Assembly: GCA_949775045.1 (NCBI GenBank)
Contig: OX459103.1
Location: 11,352,605-11,416,604 of the forward strand
Origin: Metridium senile
Lineage: Eukaryota; Cnidaria; Anthozoa; Actiniaria; Metridiidae
DNA length: 64,000 bases
Direction of reading: 5' to 3'
The position numbers and the translations under genes were made by a program. The notes beneath the pieces are model-generated. The model ran no database searches, had not been told where the DNA came from, and saw nothing but the letters and a program-made list of their open reading frames with translations. Positions 35,029-50,000 of the stretch are shown here, in pieces; positions within the stretch are counted from its first letter, which is position 1; each line of letters opens with the position of its first letter.

Positions 35029-35774
35029 CGCTAGCAAATCAAGTCTATTTGATAAGAGCACAGAAGTCTAATTCATATAACAAGTCTAGTTCTCAATTAT
35101 CATCATGTATCTGAGAAGAAGATATAAGTTCCCAATCATAAAAAACCTTATTGTGCAACATACTCATTGGAATAATAATATACGAGTAAACCAGTATTTG
35201 CCCCGCTTAACTTTAGCACAGGTGCAAATTTACATTTGTTACTTTGATTAGATTTTCTTTGACTTTTGTCTAATTCATGACAGTAGGCAACCTTTTAAGA
35301 CAATCATTATATATGTGATGAGGACAAGGAACAGATCGATGGTGATTTTCTTTGAAAGTGATGAGAGCGTTTACGATTTAAAATTAAAAAAAATCATAGG
35401 GAGCAAAATCATGTTGTGTCACTTGACATATCCTTTTGTGTTAATGGCTTTTTGGTTGACAATGATATTTGATTTGACAGGGTTTTACAACTGATAAGAT
35501 TCTAAATTGGACAATAGGGTTAGTGTCTGCGGTTTATAAATTGCATTACAGTACTACAATGACGGCTGGCGCGTCTTATTCCTTTGTTTGTGGAAATTGG
35601 CTAAAAATCAGCGGAAGGTGTATCATGAGCTATTTAGGAATTTATCTGACTTGCAAATCATGTCTCACAAATATATTTCTTTGATGTCACTAATGCCTCT
35701 CGATATGATAAAAAAAAATAATAATCTAGAGATTTCAAAAAGGTTTACAAACATATTTTGAGAATGGTAACTCT
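35029..35774. other. No gene seen; 5' flank of the class A GPCR
   Basis: Short frames only. No core promoter element can be assigned with confidence. Confidence 0.5.
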
Positions 35775-36002
35775 TACAGTGCGGACACAGTAACTGGGCC
35801 CACCTGAACAAAACTGTACATCTAATCACAATCAACCTACAGACAATCGATTCCCGATAAAATCTGACTAAACCAATCAGCACTAATAACTCGGATGATA
35901 TTTTGAACAAGGTTTTGGCGCTTTTTAATAAATCAAGTGTTGGTAGTTTTGTAATGCAGTCAGTTTTGTTCAGGTGGGCCCATTTAGTGTGTCCGCACTG
36001 TA
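35775..36002. mobile_element. MITE, TA-flanked, 228 bp
   Basis: The ends TACAGTGCGGACACA and TGTGTCCGCACTGTA pair, and the arms continue through GGGCCCACCTGAACAAAACT. Typical Tc1/mariner-derived MITE layout. The minus-strand frame inside it is not a gene. Confidence 0.9.
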
Positions 36003-36127
36003 AGAAAACATTTCTGTCGACTTGAATTTGCTGGACACATCAGAGGAAGGTATAGTTGGGTTGCAATTGCGTTAAATGAAAATCAATTCTTACACGAGTT
36101 CTCGTTGGACAATAAGGCAGACAATAT

Positions 36128-36300
36128 ACCTTTTTACGGTTCACGTCAACAACCCCAGCCTCGATATAGCTGTAAATAGTGTAATATATTCTTTACAATT
36201 TATATCGTGGTAATTTAAGGAATTTACACATTATCAAACAATTGAAGCTTATTGAAACACTTCAAAATTACACAGGCTCTAGTCAAATTTCAAAGAAAAT
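36128..36300 (+). repeat. Dispersed repeat, copy 2 (partner near 18371)
   Basis: Diverged copy of the 18371-18545 repeat, with CCAGCCTCGATA and TATCAAACAATTGAA conserved. Confidence 0.6.
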
Positions 36301-37473
36301 ATTACACGCTATCCAGGCTGCGGTTGTTCGATTCGAACCGTGAAAAGGTCTATTGCGTTTGTTGTTCTTACAAGATTACCATCCATTCATGAAAATCGAT
36401 TCAACCTCAGTCTTACACGAGTTCTCATTCGACAATGAAGCACATAATTGCAAGTTATTTTAACTGGTTAATTTCTGTTCTAACCGTAGAGTAGTAGAGC
36501 AGCACTCCAAGACCAGATATCAGGCTAACTATTTATTACTAGACATACTGTACATTAAGGTCAACTATACAATAAAAAAGCGTAAAACAACTAATAAACT
36601 AACTATGACTAGATGATTTATACTTCATTATTATACAGCAGCAGTTCTCTAAACGAGACTGAGTAGGATTACATTTGCATCAACTAGCTAGGCGTATTGA
36701 CTTTGAGTACAAAATCTAAGTTATAGAAATTACTTATTGTAAATTTTCCTTCTATTCATCATATAGATTCGTTGATGTGTTGGAGGATAATATTTATAAC
36801 ATTTTCTCGATGTAGCTTCATAAAACTATAAACTTGAGCTTGTAGAATATCATAAATCTTATGCTCATTTTGAAGGCATTTAATACGTGTACTTAAAAAA
36901 AAAGATATAGTAAGCATGATCCTATTAGTTGTGAAACTAATGAAAAGATCACGTTATCATATCCTGTATTTGTTTAGTATTTGTCTGACTTAGGTGTAAG
37001 TTACACATTTAAAAAAAATCCTTGTTTGAATAGTATTTTAGTAGAGTGTTGTCAAGACAACTAACGATAAGTATGGTATGTAATATAACACTATTACAGC
37101 ACCCCCGTCTAGACGGCGAACACCTGTGAGGCAAAAAATCATATTTCGTTAAGAGCCTGAGTTTTTTAATGCCTAGATATGAGAATATATATATATATAT
37201 ATTTTTTTATTTTACCCCGAATGGTCCAACACGAAGTTGAAGTAAATACTGTTGTGTAAATATGGTATCAATAAATGCGAATACATATGTTCTTAACTAA
37301 CATATTTCTATTTTTGCTTACGTTAGAGAAGAAATTAAAAAAACATATTATTTTATTATTGTCCTACACCTAAAAATATCATTAAAATATTATAACATTA
37401 TCTTCTAAAAGTTCTTAACGTTGAGGAATATATATCTAAAAGAAAAGAAGATTTCAAAGCTGAGTAAATATAG
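36301..37473. other. No gene seen
   Basis: AT-rich; contains a short (AT)n run near 37184-37202. No exon supported. Confidence 0.5.
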
Positions 37474-37758
37474 CTAAATATAAGTAAATATATAATGTTC
37501 CTTGTTTTTTGTTTGTTGGCAAAAGCCAAAGCTCATAATCCGATCCGGTCTGTTTTCTTTATTCTTGTCTTGGTCAATAGTTGTGATGCCGTTGCAATCA
37601 TCGTTGTCGTTGTCTGTAGGATTACCACAATCTGGGCAGCTGTCCGCAAGCGAGATGGTTTCTTTTCTTTTTCGAAATGTGCGGCGTGAGGACGAGGAGA
37701 TTTGACGTAATGTACTAAATGTAGGCTTTGTTGTCGTTGACGACGGTGGTAACAGCAT
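37474..37758 (-). CDS. Unrecognised open frame, possible terminal exon
   Basis: 94 codons ending in a stop at 37474. The product is Ser/Thr-rich, then basic (SRRTFRKRKE), then acidic (DNDNDDCN), with a CPDCG motif. The codon mix (CGN Arg, balanced third positions) is less AT-driven than the flanks, which is why I list it. There is no ATG at a good position and no family match. It lies about 0.3 kb beyond the poly(A) signal of the mosaic gene on the same strand, so an alternative last exon is conceivable. Confidence 0.2.
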   Translation of the reverse strand: MLLPPSSTTTKPTFSTLRQISSSSRRTFRKRKETISLADSCPDCGNPTDNDNDDCNGITTIDQDKNKENRPDRIMSFGFCQQTKNKEHYIFTYI

Positions 37759-38020
37759 AAGAGAATAAATATATACCAGCGAGGCATAGAGTGGAGTGCA
37801 CTAAAGTCTTGAGCGTATATCCATGGTTCTGAAACGTTCATGTGCGTACGCAGTTTCATATTCGTATGCTGGAAGTAGGTGCGGTCGTTGATCAGTGTAG
37901 AATGTGTCACTGTTGAACAGATTAGATCAATGCAATATGCGAAACCAAGCATAATTCAAGTGCTCAGAGTTAATCATATTAAATAATACCGTTCAACATA
38001 AAGTTCAGATTATCGTAAAA

Positions 38021-38026
38021 TTTATT
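38021..38026 (-). terminator. Poly(A) signal AATAAA of the mosaic gene
   Basis: AATAAA on the minus strand about 60 bp after the stop codon at 38087, in an AT-rich context. It supports ending the gene here. Confidence 0.55.
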
Positions 38027-38086
38027 TGCGAAAAGGATTTGAATAGTATTTTAGTAGAGTGTTGTCGTCATATAGCACTATTACAG

Positions 38087-41000
38087 TTACTCCAGAGATA
38101 TAGCCTCGTACAATACGTAATTCGGTAGTTGCTGCAAATGGCTTGGGAATTCGTCCGCCGTTGCGTTGTTCAACTCACATGTTCCCAGGACTTGGTTGTG
38201 GTTGAAAGACTTGCATTTATCCTCAAGGCTACAGTATGTCATACACAGGAAGTAATCTACGTCATACAGTCGGTGGATCACGTGATGTTTAAGGACCAAT
38301 GGGGACGACTGGAAAACAAGGCTTGGAATCTCTGTAATAAAATTCAAACAAAAGTGGCTGTAAAAATTGTTATTACACAATTAATAGAGCAAAACAAAAG
38401 GAATACTTTCCCTGTCTGCTCTCACTAATATATTATAATATTATTATTGTACTGACATTCGGCAGTGTTTACGTCCAGGTCATCTCTTAAAAAGTTGTAT
38501 TATATAGTAATTTAAAAACTTCATCGCATTAGTAGGAATAGATAGGTAGTTGATTGTTTCCCCCTTGATTGTACACTCACAAGTTTGGACTGGGAAACAT
38601 ACAGAATTCGCTGAGGAATAGCAACACTGACCATCTACCCCCATCGTAACCCTTTCCTTTTATTTAGCTAATTACCATTGGTGTAGCTTTCAATGCAGTA
38701 TCTTGATTTCCAGGGAACGTCCATTCTTTTCAGTTTGTAGACATAAAACATGTAACAGTTACGGACATATATATCCACACTGTGATGACAACAGTTTCCG
38801 TTACCATGGAAGCAGGCTTTTCTTTTGACGATTCCTTCGTTGATGTTCGGTAATGCTCCTTGCATGTATCCTGGGAATTTGGCTCCACACCGGTTTTCTG
38901 GTACGCACGTAGTAGGCATACGATAGAAATTATCATTGTCCTTGAAGACGTACCAGTCAGTCTCGTTGAGGTTGACATCGCCACTGACAAGTGATGAAGT
39001 AGTGCTCACAAAGCGAGAATTATCAAAGAGGGTGCTATATTTTTTACAAATGTCAAATGAATCTGAAACAAAAAAACATTGAAATAAAACATGAGATTTA
39101 AATTTACGTACTTGGAAATTGTTTAAAAAAAGAGAAATTACCTTTCACATGAAGGTAGAGGTTTTTGGTATTGGTTCCTCGTGTATTGGTAGCAGTGCAT
39201 TCATAGAACCCTTCGTGGGTATTGGTTAATTTTATAAGGGTAAGATGTGTCTGATTGGTTTTACTCTGAAGGATTTGACCTTTATGTTTCCAGGTGATAG
39301 TGATTGGTGTGTCACCAACTGCTTCACATCTTAACGTAACATCTTGGTTCTTGTAGGTAGTGACGTAAGCAGGACTGTCGTGGTTAGAAAACACAGGAGA
39401 ACCAAAGGAACCTTAACCAAGCATAAATCATTAAGAGTAGATGTTCGTAAATGTCAAACAAAATTAACATTTCGTGGCAAACCTCGAAAAATCGATTCGC
39501 TTAAATTTTGTCCAGAATTAGTCTATTATATTAAATAATAAAGCAAAACACCTTTTAGTTTTCGAGAAAATGACTATTTAGTAAAGTTTGTAGAAATCAC
39601 CATATTAGCGGCAAAAATTAGTTGTGCTTTTAGTGGACGCATTGAACTATCCAAAACCTGTTGTATGTCATCTTAATATTCATTTCACATACAACATTCG
39701 TATTCGTTCACATACAACAGGTTTTGGGAAGTTTTGGGTACAAAGGAATCGTTTTAGGTATACGAAAGTGTTGTGTATTGGTATGGCCAGACTCATGTAT
39801 TGTTAATTACAACAATGAAATACAAGCATCTTTTGTTCAAAACCAAAAGATTCAAACTCTGGACAATTTTTAATCTCACCTATCTCACCTATCCCACGAG
39901 TCGTAAATCAGTAGTGGTGAAGCAAAAAAGTCTACTCTAACTTACCTTTTCGTCGACCAATCGCTGATGCTCTCATACAAATGTATCCATTTGAAGGGCT
40001 CCAGGTTACTGGGTGGATCCTGATAAACCTTGCCTTTATGTCCCCATTGAATGCATTGGTGACATGTTCCGAAGCACCTACGTTCCCTGTAAAGATCTAT
40101 AACAAAACCACATACAATGTAACAAATACAATGTTTTAACCAATATATATTTTTCTCTAATTCAAGGCGTCGCCTAGAATATTTGCAGCAGTGATATCTG
40201 AAAATAGTTAAAATTCGAGCCTTCCTGGATAGTTACGTCTCTCAGCCCTACACACCCTAACCTACTTCATGAGGAAGTAAAACCATTAGCTTAAGTATGT
40301 ATGTTTTGACGGGCTTTTACATTCACGGATTCTAGCCTCCGAAGAGAAGCAATTGTTGACAGAGTAGTGGAGGTTTGCTGGCTAAAATGTAGGACTTTTA
40401 CTGCGCAGTAAACTGAACTTGGCTCGAAAAAGAGGGATTTACATCGCATATTCTCAAAAAACAAAGAGGAGATTTATACTGACGATAGCTAGAAAGTGTA
40501 ACTTCATTCTACGACCCTTGAATGCTCATCAATTTTGATATTTGAAAAAATATTAGATGCATGATATTTTCTCCGTTAGATTTTTTTATAAATCATGTCA
40601 TTTAAAGATCGTTATTAAGGCAAGTCAAAAACCGGGGAAATATATGCTGGACACCGTATTGGTCATAGAGTTATAAGATGAAGTATAAGTAGGTATTTGC
40701 AATAATATGCGGTGATTTTGTACGTGCATGCAAGATGCATTGCGCGATTCGATGATTTTCTCACATACGGAAAATAACAATTTTTGTGAAGAAAAGTAAT
40801 ATCTTATATTAGTATAAACCTACTAGTGGTCTATCACGAATCCTTTATTCTGATTGGCTACTCTACTAATGGTCTATTGGCCACTAGTAGCGAAAAGTGC
40901 CGGTTTTGTAAACTTTGAAAACGTTTCTTGATTCTTCTAATTCTTGTAATAGCTTAGTACTAAATGTATTGCTTTTCCTTAAATCGTAAATTACAAATAC

Positions 41001-44000
41001 CAGCACGAAAATGGCAAAAAAGCACATAATTTTGATGTTTTGTGAATGAATTTTGACTTGAAGAGCGCGCGCTACTGACGCCATAACACGATTCTTCAGT
41101 TTGATTGAGAAAGCCAGAAAGCCAGTAGTTTTAGCAGTAAAAGTATGCTATTTTCAGCCGTTAAAACAAAAGTCTTGATGAAGAAAATGACTAAAACTGT
41201 GGAGAATTTCGATGTGTTTTGAATACATTTTCACTTGCCGTCACACGTCATTGAGCGCTCGCTCGGTATTTTCACTTTCGATTATCTGTCAATTTTTCAA
41301 AATAAAACGATTGAAATGTTATTTTTCTTTCAAAATATGGCAAAGTTTGACCTACTACTACTCGAAGACTCGGCCTCGTGGGCCATTGATTCGTAGACCA
41401 TTCGCGCTGCGGGTCTAATTGTTAAATAATCCGTTTCCACCATCGTTTGTTATAAAAGTAAATTTTCATAAATAATTTTTTAATAGTATAATTTAATACC
41501 TAATTAAGCTTTCTGGGATAATATTTTAGTCGCTCCGGCCTTTTTATTTTACGTTTTTTTTTAATCTAAATTCGTGGAAGGCCTCGTCTTCCCGGGCGAC
41601 ATAACTTTCAGGGAGAGAAAAATCGATCTTGGCTTCGAAAAACCCACCGATAGTGTAGTTGTGGAAGTCCTACTGCATCGTCTCAACGTTGATACAAGGA
41701 ATGAAGACTCAACTGCTGTTATAATCCGAAATGTGTTTGTCATAGTGAAATGGTTTTTGTAAACAACACTCGACAAAGCTATCAAAATCAAACAGTATAT
41801 TCTTGCATTGAATGTATTGATGTTTATGTAAACATTTTTTGAACATTTTATGAATTCACGTCGCCATCCTTACCTTCTATAATAATATCCATGGACTTTA
41901 ACGTTTCGGATTCCATAATATCATTTATTAGTGCATGAACGAAACCACAAACACTTCGAAATTGACAGCCAGAATCGAACAAGCTGAAAAATCTGCGAGT
42001 AGCCCGTATTGCGGGATCGGTTTTCTAACCAATTAGATAGCGACTTTAAACAATAGATATTATCAAAACATAAACAAACGGCCGCAATGCAACTTGGATG
42101 CAAGAGGGCCTTTAAAGCAGTCTAGAAAATACAAACTGAAGTTTTCTGGTAGCGAAAGCATTATGATAGAACTAAGGTTTATCTAACATTTCATGTTATA
42201 AAAATCATTCAATGCAATCATTTGTTAATATGGCTTTAAGTGAAAAGATTTGCAAACTTTGTAAAATTCGAGAAAATCAAATCAATGATTTGTTTTTCTA
42301 AATCGTAAGCATAGTAAATGCATGACTAAAAAATAAAGAAACGCAAAATGGAAAACTTATCGAAAAGAACTACGAAAAATACGTAAAGAGTGAGTAGTAT
42401 CTGGGTACGAGAATGAGGGTGCGTGATTGTAATGGAATTCCTTTGTTCCTTTGTTCCATTAAGTAATTATTCAAGTATAAGTTATAGTAGTTCATTAGTT
42501 AACCGTAATTACATTCTATATTTAGTAATTTTCACGTGTAAATGTGTAAAATAATCGTATTTATAAGCCCATATGCGGCTTTGGCGGTGCTCAGTTATAA
42601 GACGTAAGAGAGAAAAGCGAATACATTCATCGCGAGCAGACCTTCAGAGTACACAAACTAATGAGAAAGAAGCAAGTTGAACAGACCTTCAGTGTCCCCT
42701 TGTCAAAGCGAAGTTTTTGGAGTTCTTACTGAAAGACTTAGAAGTGAAAAGAGGACTAAAGTCGACCAACGAGGCGGTTGCCACGTGTGGCAAGATTTCA
42801 TCTATCTTCGACTGAGGATTCCAGGAATCAAAATGAAGTAAGATAAAGTAAAGAAAACTAGACGCATAACTGCGTGAACTCGGGATTCTCTTTGATGCTC
42901 TGACAAATGACAATGACAAAAGTTTATTCAGTACCTTAGGTATATATATACATAATTTACAATTTATGTTATTGAACAGTAGATAAGGTACAGGCTACCT
43001 ATAATAACCATTGCTGGCTAACCAAGATAGATAGCTTACATAAGAAATTTTATATATATTATGGTCAATGAGTTTTTAGTTAGCATAATATTATAGAATA
43101 GAAAAGACGAGACGAAAAAAAGATAACATTAAATAGAAATAACATAAATAGAAACGGGATCAAGTATGAATTTTGAAATAAACATATATAATATAAAATG
43201 ATCGATATGTACCATACATATATGAATATGATAACTAAGCTAATATAATGAAAGATTGTGTTGATTTGTAATAAAAAATACATTAGTAAACATAAGTTCT
43301 TATCCTATCACAACTGATTTGATCCTTAAACTTGGTTCTGCTTAATTTTTTTGTAGGTTCACTTATTGTATTCCAGATTTTGGCACCACAGAATCTGATA
43401 TTAAATTTTCCATAATTAGTTTTAATTTTGGGCAAGGAATAACTATTTTTAGATGCTAATCTAGTGTTGTAGCCATGTTTTTGGCTAACTTGTAAAAAGT
43501 ACTGATGGAAATTATTAGGTAAATTTTGTGAATCATAGTCGTACATGAATAATGCTGTATAGATGAAAACGAGATCAGGGAACTTCAAGATTTTTAATTT
43601 ATGAAAAATTGGACTGGTATGCTCATCAAAACTGCTAAATGTCATTAGGCGCAACGCCTTCTTTTGAAGAATAAGAAGAGGATTGATTGAAGATTGATAT
43701 GTGTGACCCCATGTAACAATGCCGTATATTAAATATGGATAAATTAAACAATAGTATAAATTTACAAGAATATCTAGGTTGATATAGTGTCTGGCTTTGC
43801 AAATTATACCAATACTACGCTTTATCTTACTTGAAACAAATGATATGTGAGACTTCCAATTTAAATGACAATCTAGCATAATACCTAGGTATTTTATTTC
43901 AGTTTCATGTTTGATGATTTTGTTATTAATTTGTATACATACGTTATGAGTAACTTTTTTTTGAACAGGATGGAAAATTACGAAATTTGATTTATCCACA

Positions 44001-47000
44001 TTAAGTAAAAGTTTGTTGGCACAGAGCCAACAGCTTACTCTTTGCAACTGATTGTTCACTATTGTTTCTAGAGACTGTAAACTTTTGTTCTTATAAAAAA
44101 GATTGGAGTCATCAGCAAAAAGATGAAAATCAAGTATATCTGATGAGTTTTGAAAATCATTTATGTAAAGTAAAAATAGTATCGGTCCAAGGACAGAGCC
44201 TTGAGGAACTCCACACGATATATAAGATATATCAGACTTTGTATTGCCAAGAGATACAAACTGTCTTCGATTAGTTAAATAGGAACTAATCCAGGAATTT
44301 GCAAAACCTCTTATGCCATAGTGATCTAACTTTTGTAACAAAATTTCATGATTAACTGTATCAAAGGCTTTGCTCAAATCAAGGAAGATGCCGCAAGAAT
44401 AGGAACCCTCCTCGATTGCACTTTGAATCTTGTCAGTTATAGACAGAATGGCCTGAAGAGTTGAATGTTTAGGACGAAACCCGAATTGTCTATTAAAAAG
44501 AATGTCATTTTTATTGACAAAGTCCAATAGTCTGTTAAATACTAGTTTTTCAAGTATCTTATTGAATATAGGCAAAAGAGAAATTGGTCGGTAATTATTA
44601 ACGTCTAGTTGAGAACCTTTTTTGAATACGGGTATTACACTAGCTAGTTTAAAATGATCAGGAACTGTGCCATTTGAAAGAGATAAATTATAAATATCTG
44701 CTAGAGGTTTAGATATGATTTGTTTAATCTTTTTTAACAAAAACGTAGGAATGCTAAAGGGGCCTATCGATTTTTTGATGTTCAAATTATCTATTTCTTT
44801 CTCAATTTCACTAGTAGAAATTGGAGAAAAATTGAGACTTTGCTCTATGCACGGTGGCATGAAATCAAAAGGGGAACTTGATGTTGGTAGAATTGTGGAG
44901 GCAAGTGAGCTACCCATGTTCGCAAAAAAATCGTTAAACGTGTTTGCAATTGACTTACAGTCTGTGAGCTCAACTTTATCACTTGTAATTAACTTTGATG
45001 GCAAGTTTGAATTGCCGCATTTAAAGCCAACGATTTCTTTAATGCCTTTCCAAGTTTTTTTCAGATTAGATTTGTTATCAGAAAAATAGTTTTTGTAATA
45101 ACATGACTTACTTATTTTTAAGAGGTGGTTTAGTTTGTTTCTGTAAAATTTAAATTTATCATGATAATACACAGATTTACTCCTTAGATATTTCCTATAT
45201 AATTTGTTTTTTACATCAATTGATATACGTAAACCCTTTGTAATCCAAGGTTTGGATAGATGTTTTATGTCTTTTATACTAAGTTGTTTAGTTGGAACAT
45301 GTTTGTCAACAATACTAGACAGAGTAGTATAGAACTTATCAAACATTTCAGATGAATCACTGTAAACGGATAACTCAGTGTCCCAGTCAATTGCTCTAAC
45401 GTCCTCTAGAAAGTTAAATTCATCAAAATGAGAATAGTCTCTTTTTGTAATTTTAAATTGCTTAGGAAGAGTTGAAAACTTATTGATAATTAGAAAATTT
45501 GGTAAATGATCAGTGAGATCATAGTAGATGTTACCGCTAATAGTATGGTGCGTAATGGAGTTGAAAAATATATTGTCAATAAGGGTTGCTGAGTGATCAG
45601 TTATTCGAGTTGGCTGTAGAATTTGTGGAGAGAAAAATTGTGATCCGAGGGTATTCATAAATTCTTCGGTTGCAGAATTGGAAGTCTGCAGTAAATCAAT
45701 ATTAAAATCTCCCAAGATTACACAATATTTGTTTTCATTGTTAATTTTTTCTAAAGTGTTATTAAGATATTCAAAAAATATTTCATAATTAGAATTTGGA
45801 TGTCTATAAATGACACCGCAGACGATATTGTGGTGGAGGTCACACTCAATCTCAATCCATAGGGATTCAAAACCATTTTCATTACCATTACAAGAAAGAT
45901 CGGTTCTTAAAGAACTTGTTTTTTTTTTCTAGCTACGCGTTTAATTATAAGTACAATTCATGAAAATAGACGCCTGCGTGAACGCGCACTTTCATCAGAA
46001 ATTTGTTTATCTACCTATATTTGATATGAATAATTTGCAGTTTCTTTTTGTAGATTACCTGTAAAACTGTCACTAAATTGAAGTTCATAATCAGTATTAA
46101 ACACATTTAAACTTGTGGGTAGTTCTGATTTCATGAGAAATGACTGTCATTCCGATTGTGACAATCAGAACTGATCCTCAACATTCATGATCATTACAAG
46201 CTCATTTGATGAATTAATTTCATTTGTGTTATTATAAATTAAAGAACATAAACTCATTGCAGCACATTGTTGTAATTTTAAAGGTAAAATCATTACCTTT
46301 GCTATATGGTGCTGTTATTGTCTGGCTTGGATCAACATATAGTGTGTTTTTAGGACCAGTATTCTTCTCTACATCATAATATAGTTTATACTTACAGTAA
46401 TTCATTACATGTGAGTCTTATAGAGAGACATCGGTCTATGACAAGAAAGGGACGTTATAAACCGACTGGCTTTACATTTGAACCTTTTTTGAGAAATAAA
46501 TGCTTGTGTCCCAATCCCCTTGAACTTTGAAGAATAATGCTCGATTTTGACCTATGCACACTTAATATAATTATGTAACTCAGAAGACCTTGGTATATTT
46601 GAGCGTATTCTATGATAAACATTAACAAACAAACCTTGGATAACGAGATCTAGTATTATTTGTAATCTTTATTGTGACTTCTGCATTGTATACATTCGTA
46701 CCTGTACAGTCAAACAACTAGTAATATATCACAATCACTGAACGATTTGAGTGTAGCGGTCGAAGAACTTGACTGTTTTGTACCCTAATAAAGACTAATA
46801 TCAAATAGGAAAAACAGAAAATACTTCCTTGAATTAAAAATAATAAAAGAAGCAAGGTACTTAGCATTATTAATATGAAAGAAGTCATCATTTTTGAGAA
46901 GCTAGGCGGCCTTACTTTGAGTCTGGTTGACTGTAAACACAAGTCGCTAGTCTTAAATCTTCTTCGCTTAAAATGCCGCTTGCAATCCTCGTTTTTTCTT

Positions 47001-50000
47001 CGGTATACCTTTGTTCACATTCTGTAGTTGAGCTTTGTTGTTTTAGAGTTTGTATAAGTTTGAATATAATTCGCTTTTGAATACATAGTTTAACTTTCAC
47101 GATAGGCATTTTCATAGTCAGTTTGACGATAGATTCGCGGCGTCTCTCTAAATCTCCTTTCCGAAAACGCTCGACATCTTTTAGTGTGGCTATACCGCGA
47201 ATGGTGTGTGAATTTGTAAGCGATTTGGGCGTATTTGAAGACGTTGAATTCATACCTTGAAAAGTAAATACTCCACTGTCAATAGCGAGAAGCAAAATGG
47301 ACGCCTCGCCACGAGTTCTGATCACGTGAATGACGTAACTTCGAATCCCGAGTAATAACTTAAAAGGAACTTGCAAGTAAGAAATTAACAACCACGAGAG
47401 AAAGCCAATACAATTCAACAACGAAGATATCAATTACAACAAAAGTCAAAAAGCCGCCAGAACATTAATATTTATTTAAAGAAACACTATTTGTATAATC
47501 AGAATTAGAATAAAGTTTTCTTTTATGTCTTTATGTTATATAGTATATTATCTATATTGTATTATCAGTTACAATTTAATTATTTACTAAATGAATTTTT
47601 GTATCTATCTGTTTGAGCTTATTTTTCTATGGGGAAGATTTCGAGGTGAGGGGCCTGGGACGGATCGTCACAGAATGTACAATAGCAAGTATCCGAAACC
47701 ACCTTGAGCACATTGGGACATAAAAACAACTGAGACAAATATATTATAATCTGATTTATCCGTACATATCCTATGCCATTGTGGCTTGGGGTAGCACATA
47801 CAAAACGAACATCCAAAGAGTCCAATGCAAACAAAATCATATTGTAAGAATAATGTTTTTTGCTAGACTCTATGGTAAAAACACTGACAGTGCAAAACCT
47901 CTCATCAATCTTTTAAATATCTTGACAGTACATAATGTATTACGCTTACACGTATTGAAATTTGTACATAAGTGGCATAAAGAAATGTTGCCAATCAGTT
48001 TTAAGAATTTGTTTACACATGCCAAGAATGTGCATACATACAATACACGATATACAAGTAAGGATAATTTCTACAAACCAAGAGTTAAAACCAATATAGG
48101 CAAACAATCTCTTTCTTATATTGGCACTGAAATATGGGCTGATCTCCCAACTGACCTAAAAATATTAAATGCGCTTTCATTTGATAAATAAGTGAAAGCG
48201 TATTTACTATTTGATCAAATTTCTCAACTTTCTAAATAGTATTTTCTTTTAGTCAATCATATACGCTATTTCCAATTATTACTTAATTGCTTCATATAAT
48301 TCAAAATTCAAATAGTTTACATCATATATATTTTTGCTAAATTATATATATATATTTTTTCTATTTCTAAAACTATATTCTATATTATTTCAAAAAATGC
48401 TTAAACATATTTTTTTGCTCTTTATACCTGATATTCAATTCTGTAACTCAATACGACAGAAATGGAGGCTAACTTAAAACTCCCCAGTTTATTTAGCCTT
48501 CATGCTCATTTACTATATTTTTTTAAAGAATAGAATTCATTTGCATAACCATTAACTTTCAAAAAATATAGTAAACATATCAAACTAACAACTATTTCAT
48601 TCATACTATATATCCATATTTATTGTAATAATTATTATTCTTAAAAATATTCTAGTATATTGTAAATAGTTGTCACTTAATTAACTTAATTAATGTTAAT
48701 TTTTCTTCAAAGAGCGAAATAAAACTCATTCATCCATTTACGTATATGTGAAATGTGCTATATAAGCACCAAATTATACTAAGAAATAAGTAAGAGTTAC
48801 ATACCGAGAATGGAGGCTATAAGCCATATATAGGCTTATAGCCGAACATTCGAGGTATGTAACTAATTTATTTCACACATGAGAAGGTTTTCTCACAAAA
48901 AAACAATGATTTACTCCTATTCTAACAAAGACACATGATTTGAATTAAGAAATAAAAGAACGGCTTTTCAAATCTCACTAATTAGTTATCTACTTAGAGT
49001 ACTATTTGATAACATGAATGATATGAATAGAGAATGTGCAGGGAACCGGCTCGGTGCATTTTTAAATCAAAATCTTATTGATAGAACACAATTGAAGGAG
49101 GTTATGCTATCTTAGTTTTCATTTCTTAATACAAAGACTAAAATACTCAAACCATTGAAACTAATGAATAAGGTGGAATGCTGTTAATGATTTTTTTCTC
49201 ACAACAGTTGTCCCTTTATTGAAGTTTATAATATAGCTTAGATAGTACGTAAGCTCTGATTGGTTGATTCACTCAAAAAAGCTATGCTCTATTTCACCGG
49301 TAGAGACATGGTTTTTGATTGACAGCTCACAATTTTAATAAGAGTTGTTCTGTTATAAGCTACTACATCTACTAAAAACGGCTATTAAAATGTAAAAAGA
49401 CTTTCCATCTTGTGAACTTTCTGGTAACCTAAACCCTGAAGCCTACGGTGCAATGAAATGCAATTCAAAGGCGACAAAAATCAGAGACATGGCTTTGAAA
49501 ATACGCCGCCTTTAGACAAACTGTAAAGTTGGAAGTCAAAAGTTAAATTTGATCAAAACAAACAAAAACAAAAGGAAAACAGCGTTTCAAAGTGGCAATA
49601 ATTTTTACTTCATTTTATCCTTGACATATGAAGATAATTTCATAGTGAATAAGTGAGATTTTTTTGCAATTGAACTCGATTAATCTTGAACAAATAACTT
49701 GCATGTTCGTTGAATTTATATATCGACGGCAAAATATTATATTTTGTTTTATAAAAACAAACAAACACACAATCAATTACAGAATTATAAATGTGCTTTC
49801 AAGTTTTTTATTCTTATCATGTTTGAAAACAAGCAATGTGAACAAAAAGGCAGATTTACAATTATCTTTCAATTGTCTCGTCAAAATGAAAACAGAAACT
49901 GATAAACCTTAAACCAGCAAACGTTTGATTAAAAGTAAATAAATACATACTTTCAGCAGCCTAAGTAATCTTGTAGATCGATGTGGTCTTTGTTCTTTTT

